Positions 54,948-62,709 of a DNA stretch of 64,000 nt are shown piece after piece. Both the position numbers and the translations under genes were made by a program. Each line of letters begins with the position of its first letter. The stretch's first letter is position 1. Location: positions 124,001-188,000 of the forward strand of contig JADJOY010000020.1 in NCBI GenBank assembly GCA_016713535.1, read 5' to 3'. Under the pieces are notes generated by a model that was not told where the DNA came from, did no database searches, and saw only the letters and a program-made list of their open reading frames with translations. The stretch comes from Deltaproteobacteria bacterium. GTDB lineage: Bacteria > JADJOY01.

Positions 54948-56804
54948 TCACGGATAGAACGTCGCGTCGTGCGTCACGCCGTGGCAGATCAGGCTGCAAC
55001 TCCCCGACGACGATCCTCCATCCTTGAAGATCGGATACGGGTTGCCGGGCAACGGCTGGACGATCCGTAGATCGAAGTTGACGAGGTGGGTGTGGTCACC
55101 GGTCCCCGACGCACCACCGCCGGGATCCGCGACGCCGTGCGGGTCGTGACACGACGAGCACGGCGCGCCCGCGGCGAGGTGCCCGCTGTGTCCCCCGCCA
55201 CCTGCCGGCGCCCGCGGGATACGGCCAGGGACGCGAGGCGTCCGGCCAGCGCGGGCGGCGGCGGAGCGCTTGAAGCTCGCGTCGCTCAGGATGCTGTCGC
55301 GGTCGTGGCAGCGGTAACAGAGCGCGTAGTTGTCGAAGCTCTCCGGCGTTTGATCGGCGGTCTCGTAGCGCGCCTTGAGGATCGGCGCGAACATCGACCC
55401 GTGCGGGCCCTGCGAGACGTCGCCGTCGTCGGCATGGCAGGAGGTGCAATAGATGAGGCTGCCAGCGTTCATCGAGCGTTCGTACGGCGACGGGATGCTC
55501 GGGACGTCGTGGTTCTTTCCCATCGCCACCACCGGATGGTACGACGGGTTCGCCGGGTCGAACGCCTCGCGCGTGTTGGTGCTCGGCACGGCACGCGGCA
55601 CGAACGCGCGGTCGCCGCTCTGGTCGGCGTGACACTTGAAACAGATCTCGTACTGATAGGTCGCCGCCTGCACCGGCGCGCCGTTGCGATCGACGCCCGG
55701 CACGCCCTGCACGACGGCCGAGGCGTACGGTGGTTCGGCGTTGCCGGACGTGGCGCGATGCGGGTTGTGACACTCGCTGCACGCCACCCCTTGCTCGGCG
55801 GCCCGTCCGCGGCGGCGGCCGGCGCGTAGCGCCGAGGTCCCATCGATGCTCTCCGGATGAGCGGACGGCTTGCGAACCTGTGTCGCGATGTCCGACATCT
55901 GGCTGCTCGAACCGCCCGGCCCGTGGGCCGGCGGTGGTTGCGAGTTGTGGCAGCCGGCGCTGGTGCAGGAGAACGGATCGGGCGGATCGCTGGTGAAGTT
56001 GAGCAACTCCTCCGCCGTGGGCGCGAAGTGGGGCGTGTGGCAGCTCTCACATCCCCACTCGCCGAGCTGGGTGTAGGTCGGGCTGGTCTTCGGCGGACGC
56101 GGCAGGATCCCGACGACGGACGCGGTCGAGGTGGCGTGGGCCGACGTCTCCCAGCCGGTCAGGTCGTGGCACTTGGTGCACAGCGCCGAGAACCGGTTGT
56201 CCTTGGCCAGGAAGGCGCCGAAGGTGTTGTCGTGCGGGTCGTGGCACGTCGTGCAGTGCAGCTCGTCCGTGCCGCCGAAGACCAGATCGGCCGGTGGAGT
56301 GGGCGCCAGCTCGGGGTTCGGCAGCGCGTTCTGATACGGGAACGAGACCGGGTGGTGGCCCGACAGGTCGAGGCCGAAGTTGGAGAGACTCCCCGACGGG
56401 AAGAGCCCGCCGCTCGTCATCGAGATCCCCGTGCTCGGATTGAGCACCGCCCCCATCGCGATGGTGCCGTCGTGGCAGCTCAGGCAGAGCTTGGTGGGCC
56501 CGGTGGGCTGAGCGAGCGGGCCAGCCTGCAGCGTCGGGCTTGTGTAGACGGTGTAGATCCGAGCCCCGAGGTCCTTGTTCCAGAGCGGCGATTGCGGCGC
56601 GGCGTTGTGCGGCGTGTGGCAGAAGACGCAGATGCGGGTTTCGGTGAGCGCACGCACGGATCCGGTTCCCGAGACCGAGAGGTTGTGGGGCGTGTTGACG
56701 ATGTCCGACGTGGCACGCGCGCTGCCGGCGAGCACGAGCGCGAGCGCCGCGACGGAAGAGGCGAGCCGCGCGAGGCGGTACACGTCACGAACGAGCACGA
56801 TCAC
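54948..56804 (-). CDS. Large multiheme cytochrome c, twelve heme sites
   Basis: This 618-residue exported protein starts at a GTG (56804), with a signal peptide VYRLARLASSVAALALVLAG. Sites are CVFCH, CLSCH, CTTCH, CTKCH, CESCH, CTSAGCH (CxxxxCH), CSECH, CFKCH, CTSCH, CYRCH, CSSCH and CSLICH (CxxxCH). CVFCHTPHNAAPQSPLWNKD, KLCLSCHDGTIAMG and CTTCHDPHDN are typical of Geobacter-like outer-surface cytochromes. It contains Pro/Gly-rich spacers. The frame is intact, unlike its neighbours. The start overlaps the end of the NHL gene by 20 bases. Outer-membrane or extracellular location is likely but inferred. Confidence 0.9.
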   Translation of the reverse strand: MIVLVRDVYRLARLASSVAALALVLAGSARATSDIVNTPHNLSVSGTGSVRALTETRICVFCHTPHNAAPQSPLWNKDLGARIYTVYTSPTLQAGPLAQPTGPTKLCLSCHDGTIAMGAVLNPSTGISMTSGGLFPSGSLSNFGLDLSGHHPVSFPYQNALPNPELAPTPPADLVFGGTDELHCTTCHDPHDNTFGAFLAKDNRFSALCTKCHDLTGWETSAHATSTASVVGILPRPPKTSPTYTQLGEWGCESCHTPHFAPTAEELLNFTSDPPDPFSCTSAGCHNSQPPPAHGPGGSSSQMSDIATQVRKPSAHPESIDGTSALRAGRRRGRAAEQGVACSECHNPHRATSGNAEPPYASAVVQGVPGVDRNGAPVQAATYQYEICFKCHADQSGDRAFVPRAVPSTNTREAFDPANPSYHPVVAMGKNHDVPSIPSPYERSMNAGSLIYCTSCHADDGDVSQGPHGSMFAPILKARYETADQTPESFDNYALCYRCHDRDSILSDASFKRSAAARAGRTPRVPGRIPRAPAGGGGHSGHLAAGAPCSSCHDPHGVADPGGGASGTGDHTHLVNFDLRIVQPLPGNPYPIFKDGGSSSGSCSLICHGVTHDATFYP

Positions 56805-57836
56805 CCCTCGCCACGATCCGGAACACCTGGATCCGCCGGTTGTACGTGTCGCACACATAGAGCCGATCCTCGGCGTCGACGAAGGCCCCCGCGGGCAACC
56901 AGAACTCACCGTATTCGGTGCCGCGAGCGCCGAGCGTGAGCAGGAACCCACCCTCCCGATCGAAGAGCTGCACGTTGTCGAACAGCCCGTCGACGACGTA
57001 CACGACGCCTCGCCGGTCGACCGCTACCCCCTTCGGCATCGCGAGGTCACCCGAGCCGTCGCCGTGGCGCCCGAACAGGCCGAGGGGGCGCCCGCCCTCG
57101 TCGAAGATCTGGATGCGGAAGTTCATGGCGTCGGTGACGTAGAGCTCGCCCGGCGCCGACCACGCGAGGTGGGTGGGGAAGTTGAGCTGGCCCGGCGCCT
57201 CGCCGCGGCCTCCGAACGAGAGCGCGAGCGCGCCATCCTCGTCGAAGCCGTCGATCTGGTTCGCGACCGTGTCCGCCACGTACAGGACCCGGGCTCGCGG
57301 GCTCCACGCCAACCCCGTGGGACGCAGGAGAGGACGGTCACCGGCTTTGTCCACCGTGAACCGGAAGTCGCCGTTCGCGGCGAACGCGAAGAGGTGGCCC
57401 GCCGAGTCGGAGACGTAGAGACGCCCCGCTTCGTCGAAGGCCACCCCCACCGGCGACACCATCGCCTGCCGTTCCGAGCCGGTGACTGACCGCACCGCTT
57501 CCCCGGTCGCGAAGAAGAGGTACGCAGCGGCGTCCCAGGTCGGCGACCGCGAGCCGTCCGCCCGGACCCACTGCGACCGCCACCGGCAGCAGGAACGAGT
57601 CGCGCTCACCGTCGTCTCCGCCGAATGCGATCGCTCGTAGCAGCGAGCTCGCGTCGGTCTCGCGGCTCATCCCGGTCAGCGAGCGCTCGTAGGTGACCCA
57701 GCCCGCGGGCGCGTACGGCACGCCATATCCTGAGTCGGCGCTCCTCTCTCGAAGCCTAGCTCGACGCGCATCCAGGGAGCGCCGACGCAACCAGCAGCGC
57801 CATCCCGAGCCCGAGGCGTGTGCGCACGGCGTTCAT
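56785..57836 (-). CDS. NHL-repeat lipoprotein, two frameshifts
   Basis: It starts at the ATG at 57836, with MNAVRTRLGLGMALLVASAL and lipobox LPGC. The frame breaks near 57758 and again near 57530. Joined, the product is about 345 residues of NHL six-bladed propeller: SPVGVAFDEAGRLYVSDSAG, LRPTGLAWSPRARVLYVADT, FPTHLAWSAPGELYVTDAMN, MPKGVAVDRRGVVYVVDG and LPAGAFVDAEDRLYVCDTYN. NHL lipoproteins accompany multiheme cytochrome conduits in Geobacter-type clusters. A role as an assembly or protein-binding scaffold on a membrane surface is inferred. A second NHL lipoprotein lies upstream (60463-61643). Confidence 0.82.
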
Positions 57837-57837
57837 G

Positions 57838-59891
57838 TCAATAGAGCTGGCGGGGGACCCGCAGGTAGACGAGCTCGTGGTCGCGGCGAAGCGGATCGAC
57901 TGGGCACTCTGCGACTCCGAGAAGTAGCCCGTCGCGCCGAGCGAGAAGTCGAGAAGACCGAGACTCCAGTTCCACGAACCGTTGAGGGTGAACGCACGCG
58001 AGTCGACCAGCCCCTCGATCTGCGCGAACGAGCCCCCGGCCGCCAGGTACATCCGCGGATCGTTCCAGCGCTTGGTGATGCTGCCCGACACCGACACCGA
58101 GTCCTCGGTGTAGGCGAACGGGTAATAGGCGAGCGCTCCCTCGCGATAGTGCGTGTTCACGTAAGAGGCGGAACCGAAGAGGCTGATCGAGTTGTTGAAG
58201 TAGTCGACGTACTGCAGTTCGGCGCGCCACGCGTCGCGCGGGCTGACCTCCCACTCGAGATCCTGGTATTCGCCGCGCAGGCGGAACGGACCGTAGGTCA
58301 TGCGCAGCCCAGCCGTGTACGTCGTCGAGTCGATCGCGTAACCGGGGAAGTCCCCCGAGAGCACGTCCGATTCCTCGCGTTGGTAGGAGACGTACGGCGC
58401 GACCAGGTTGTCGAAGAGCTCGACCGTGGCGTTCGACCCGAAGGTGTCGACACGCAGCGAGAAGTCGCCCGCGAGCAGCGTGTACGACACGAAGAAGTCG
58501 TAGGTGCCTGGGACCGCGAAGCGCGCCGGCAGCGTGAACACCTGGATCTGGAAGGTGTTCTGCGTCGGCTCGGCGAGGACCACGTACTGCTCGTCGCGGA
58601 TCAGCTCGACCAGCTCGAACGGTGCGAGCGGCGACCGCAGGAACACCGCGATGCTCGCTTCGTCGACGTTGCGCTGATCGAGGAGGAACACCTGGGTGGG
58701 CACCGCGATGCCGAGATGCGGCTCGTTGACCACGTCGGTGCCCGCTCCCTCGGAGTCCGTGTCCGCCCGCGCCACGTTGCCGCCCACGATCAGACGGCCG
58801 GTGGGGATCGACTTCGTGTAGCTCATCGTGAGGCCGTTCGAGAGGTTGCTCGTCTTGGCACCGGGAGAGGCCCGGTAGTCGTCGAGCAACGTGTAGCGGG
58901 AGTCCAGGCTCTGGAACAGGCGGTGGATCAGGTCGAACTGAACGTCGTATCCGTGGTCGGCGAAGTCGCGGGACACGCCGGAGTCGAAGTCGCGATCCCG
59001 GCTCGAGTCGTCCTGGTAGCGGTAGAGCGTCTCGACGCGGAAGTTCCAGGGCAGGTAGCCGGTGAGGCGCTCGTCCCAGCGGAACTGATCCGAGTCGAAG
59101 CTCGCGGACGATGTGCTCTGGTCGGTGGTCAGGTACGTGATGTCGGAGCTGAGCCGCGCGACCTGCAGGTTGACGAGGTTTCCTGCGAGGAGCTCGTGGG
59201 AACGCCCGTCGAGATCCGCCGAGCTCGTGAACCAGGACGGGTTGTATGCGGCGTTGAAGGCGATCTCGTTTCCATCCGTGAATCGATCGAAGTACTGGCC
59301 GTCGAGGTTGAGCTTCTGCACGTCGGACGACGAGTCTCCGTTCTCGACCTGGTTGTCGACGAAGCCGGCGTGCGCGAAGTACGGCTTCTCGCGGTACTGC
59401 GCCGACACCCCGTAGATCTTCGACACGCCGTCGCGCTGGATCGCGGACTGCTCGCGGAACTGGTCCTCGACGCGAATCGCGAACAGGTCGACGTTGTACG
59501 GGTGCTCCGGCAGAACCGTGAGCCGGACGTTGTAGTCGTAGCCCTCGCCGTAGGTCCATCCGAGGTCGTCGAACTGACTCGACTCGTAGTCCTCCTGCTT
59601 CAGCAGCACGCCGAGGCTGAGCTGGTACTGGAGGAAACGCGGGTCGTAGGAAAATCCGTACGAGTCGAGCGAGAGCCGCTCGCGAACGAACGGATCCGTC
59701 CACAGCACCGGCGTCGGGAGTCCGGTGTAATGGTCGCGCTCGAACGACGAGAACACCTCGAAGAAGACGTCGTTGTCGATCGGCGTGGGGATGAACTGCT
59801 TCCAGTCGGCGCGCGCGCCGGGCGGCGCCGCGAACGCGAGCAGCGCCAGCCCGAGGATCAGACGGCAACGAGGGATACGCAGCCGGCTCAT
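57838..59891 (-). CDS. Outer-membrane beta-barrel protein (porin of a porin-cytochrome conduit), one frameshift near the C terminus
   Basis: This ~684-residue protein has a signal peptide (RCRLILGLALLAFAAPPGAR ADW). Long alternating amphipathic strands with aromatic girdles follow throughout (FLQYQLSLGVLLKQEDYESS; YNVRLTVLPEHPYNVDLFAI; WRAELQYVDYFNNSISLFGS; YLAAGGSFAQIEGLV). The C-terminal strand (DHELVYLRVPRQLY, in the shifted frame near 57880) ends in an aromatic residue as barrels do. The ATG overlaps the stop of the cytochrome lipoprotein (ATGA). With cytochromes on both sides it is the candidate barrel that lets hemes cross the outer membrane. Size fits porin-cytochrome conduits. The identity is by context. 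Confidence 0.8.
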
Positions 59892-60432
59892 TTCAACAGA
59901 TAACGCCGGTTCGATTGGTGGGCGTCGTGACACGAGGTGCACTGCTTCTGCGGATCCGGTGCGCTTCGTTGCGGGCGATGTCCGCCGGCTCGTGGCAACG
60001 CACGCAGAACGTCGCCGAGTCGGCCACCAGCAGGTGCCGATAACGCGCGCTGTGCGGGTCGTGACACACGGTGCAGCCGCCGGAAGCCAGGGTCCGTGGA
60101 CGAACCTTGTCGAGCTCGAGCTCGTGGCAGCGCACAGAGCCGCCCTTTCCGGCACGACTAGCCTGTTGGTAGCCGGGTCGGCGTGGCACGCGGTGCACAT
60201 CCGCGCGCCGTACGGACCGTGCACTCCGGCGAGCGCGGTCCGCTTGCTGCCCGTCAGGAGGCCGGTGCCGTTGCCGTGCCCGTTGCCATTGGTCGGCTCC
60301 TCGGGCGGTGGCTTCGGGACACCGTCGAAGAAAATCGACAGCGTGTCGTAGCGCGCCCGCCGGGCTACAGCCCGCGGGCAGCCCCACCGCGAGTAGGACG
60401 GCGGCCGCCACGGCCCCGGCTCGGATGCGCAT
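59888..60432 (-). CDS. Small multiheme cytochrome c lipoprotein, frameshifted
   Basis: The signal MRIRAGAVAAAVLLAVGLPA plus GC gives a lipobox. After a break near 60350 come DGVPKPPPEEPTNGNGHGNG and LAGVHGPYGARMCTACHADP. After further breaks come CHELELDKVRPRTLASGGC, CTVCHDPHSARYRHLLVADS, CVRCHEPADIAR and finally CTSCHDAHQSNRRYLLK. At least four CxxCH sites are visible, plus a CH that is probably a fifth. About 180 residues. It would be anchored to a membrane beside the barrel protein with which it is translationally coupled. A palindrome (GGGCTACAGCCC) sits in the signal/linker part near 60360. Confidence 0.75.
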
Positions 60433-60462
60433 CGGAGGGTTGCGGCTCGGGTACGCGATGCC

Positions 60463-61643
60463 TCATGGAGCCTCGGCCGGGGCTTGCGCCGGGGCCGGGG
60501 CCTGCTGCGAGGCGTTCTTCTTGCGTTCTTCGAGGGCTTTGAGCGCGTCGGCGTCCGACGGATACGACTTCCCCTGCTGGCGACCGTAGGCGAAGACGTT
60601 CACCCGCCGCCCCCGAACTGGCTGGTCACGAGAATCAGGTACTCGGGCTCGAAGCCGGGCTCGAGGTACTTCTCGAAGTACGACACGTTGTCGTAGTCGA
60701 GTGCCACCTTGGCCGGCAGGGTCAGGTTGCCATTCTCCTCGCCGGCACCACCGAAGAAGAGCAACAGCCGTCCGTCGCGGTTGAAGATCTGGACGTTGTT
60801 GAACGAGGCGTCCACCGCGTAGAGGCGCCCCTCCTTGTCGACGGCGAGCCCCTTCGGACGCGCGAAGTGGCCATAGTCGGCACCGAGGTCGCCGATGCGC
60901 GCCTTGAAGTGCCCGTCGCGGTCGTACTTGAGCACCTGGAAGCGGCCGAAGTCGGTGACGTAGAGGTAGCCGTCGGTGTCGAAGGCCAGGTTGGTGGGCC
61001 GATCCAGCACCTCGCTCGGTCCACCCTTTTCGCCGATCGTCTTGAGCAACGCCCCGCTCTTCGGATCGAGCGCGACGACGGCTCTCTTCTGCGCGTCGAC
61101 GACGTAGAGCCGCTCCTCGTAGCGAGCGACGTCGACCGGACGCCACGTCCCCGGCACGCCGAACGCGCCGACGTATTGATCGTCGGGTCCGAACACGACG
61201 ACCTGGCCGCGCACCGGGTCCGCCACGTATTTCGTGCCGTCCGGCGCGATCCCGATGTTGGTCGGCTGGCGCAGCCGCCCGGGACCGACCGCGCCCGCGA
61301 GCTGTTCGAACGTCTCGTTCTTCAGGTCGAACACGAACACCGACGAGTTGGTGTCGCAGACGTAGATCTTGCCGTCGTGAATCGCCAAGCCGTACGGCTT
61401 GTCGACCTGGAGGTTCGGCTTCTCGCCGACGACGAAGCGGTCGAACGCCGACTGGTGTTCGATGTCACGAAGACCGCTGAACGCCGTGAGGTACTGGATA
61501 CGCGGCGGCTCGGGCGCCGGGGGGAAGAACACCGGGACCTGTTGCGCCTGCATCTCTGGGGCGCAAGCGGCCGCCAGTGAGAGGCAGAAAATGCTGGCGA
61601 TCCGCCGGGATAACCGGACGATCGCGAGCCTGGGCCGAGTCAT
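60463..61643 (-). CDS. NHL-repeat lipoprotein, second copy, frameshifted near the C terminus
   Basis: This is a ~393-residue protein with a lipoprotein signal (RRIASIFCLSLAAACAPE, lipobox LAAAC) and a six-bladed NHL propeller: KPYGLAIHDGKIYVCDTNSS, QPTNIGIAPDGTKYVADPVR, RPVDVARYEERLYVVDAQKR, RPTNLAFDTDGYLYVTDFGR and RPKGLAVDKEGRLYAVDASF. The frame shifts near 60605. The tail (VNVFAYGRQQGKSYPSDADA) and a Gln/Ala/Pro-rich end follow. First gene of the conduit operon after a terminator at 61728. The two NHL proteins are related but clearly diverged. Confidence 0.85.
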
Positions 61644-61727
61644 GTCAGGGCTCTTACCATCGAGGTGCGGGCGAGTCAAAGCCACGCTGGCACCTCCGTG
61701 TCAACCAAAACCCGCGGAACCAAAGAG

Positions 61728-61757
61728 AAAGGGGGAATGGTTGCCCATTCCCCCTTT
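61728..61757 (-). terminator. Rho-independent-type terminator after the 4-heme cytochrome gene
   Basis: AAAGGGGGAATGG, loop of four, CCATTCCCCCTTT form a perfect 13-bp stem. On the minus strand it is followed by the T-rich TCTCTTTGG. It lies 38 bases past the stop of the 4-heme cytochrome gene and separates that gene from the NHL/barrel operon. Confidence 0.8.
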
Positions 61758-61794
61758 GCAGATCAGGGCGACGGAGGTTCGAAGCGGCCGTGTG

Positions 61795-62589
61795 TCACGG
61801 AGCCGTGTAGATGCCCTTGTCGTGGCAGGTCAGGCACAGCTCGCTGTTCTGGTCGCTCCTCCACAGCAGGCGCTCGCCGTCGTTGCCCTTGTTGTGGACC
61901 GAGTGGCAGGTCGCGCACTCCATGTGGGCGTCGCCGGCCAGGTGGTCGCGGACGAAAGAGGTTGGGGTCAGCATCGCGGTGTCGGCGCTGCGGATCTCGG
62001 TGTCACCGGCCTGGACGTCGTCGTAGTTGAAGCCGATCGGGTGATGGTTACCGAGGTACTGGTCCTTACCGATCGCGTAGGCGTCGGTGATGGTCGTCGA
62101 GCCGGTCGACTCGCTGATCTGATCGGCGTTGCCGTAGGAGTTCACGGCGATCGTGCCGTCGTGGCAGCTCAGGCAGAGCAGCGAGGTGCTGCCCGGGGTC
62201 ATTCCGTTGATGATCGCCTGCGAGGCCTTGGCACCGGACTGCGGGGCGCCCGGGCCGTTGTCGTACATCGTGTAGCCGGTCGGGTCCTGGAGCGTGTGGT
62301 TCCAGAGCGGCAGGTAGTCGAACTCGGACGGCGCCTGCGGGCCCGCGCCACCCGTCGCCGAGCTGAGCCGGTAGGTGTTGTGAGGGGCGTGACAGTAGAT
62401 GCAGATGCGCTGTAGCGGGTCCGCCGGCGAGGCGCCGTAGTTCATCCCGTTGGCGCCCGGTGTGCCGAGGTCGTGAACGGTGCCGTTGATCCCGGCGCCG
62501 GGGACGTACGATCCCGAGAAGGCCATCGCTGACCCTGCGAGGAAGAGCCCCGTAGCGACGGCCAGCATGCTGTGTGTGAGGCGTTTCAT
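61795..62589 (-). CDS. Tetraheme cytochrome c, exported
   Basis: This 264-residue protein has a signal peptide (MKRLTHSMLAVATGLFLAGS AMA). Four heme sites are present: CIYCHAPHNT, CLSCHDGTIAVNSYG, CATCHSVHNKGN and CLTCHDKGIY. The spacing between the first two (about 75 residues) and the Gly/Ser/Thr-rich loops are typical of this cytochrome group in Geobacter-like bacteria. The tetraheme filament protein OmcE is a comparison to test, not a claim. It is transcribed as a separate unit bounded by hairpins on both sides. GGAGGAGCGAAGCA provides the ribosome-binding site. Confidence 0.9.
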   Translation of the reverse strand: MKRLTHSMLAVATGLFLAGSAMAFSGSYVPGAGINGTVHDLGTPGANGMNYGASPADPLQRICIYCHAPHNTYRLSSATGGAGPQAPSEFDYLPLWNHTLQDPTGYTMYDNGPGAPQSGAKASQAIINGMTPGSTSLLCLSCHDGTIAVNSYGNADQISESTGSTTITDAYAIGKDQYLGNHHPIGFNYDDVQAGDTEIRSADTAMLTPTSFVRDHLAGDAHMECATCHSVHNKGNDGERLLWRSDQNSELCLTCHDKGIYTAP

Positions 62590-62666
62590 TGCTTCGCTCC
62601 TCCGTGCGTTTGCTGCTCGTGGTTCGGTTGGTGCCTGCGGCTCCGAAAGACTGGTTAGGTGTCCTC

Positions 62667-62702
62667 GAGGAAGGCAGGCGGGTCATCCCGCCTGCCTTCC
62701 TC
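62667..62702. terminator. 16-bp perfect hairpin after the PKD-domain gene
   Basis: GAGGAAGGCAGGCGGG, loop TCAT, CCCGCCTGCCTTCCTC. It begins 8 bases past the stop of the PKD gene on the minus strand. There is no long T-run, but the stem is very stable. It lies upstream of the 4-heme gene. Confidence 0.65.
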
Positions 62703-62709
62703 CCCCGTA

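Noticed and set aside
61795-62589. Naming the tetraheme protein OmcE
   Set aside because: Heme number fits, but I could not confirm the specific spacing or filament-forming features by eye.
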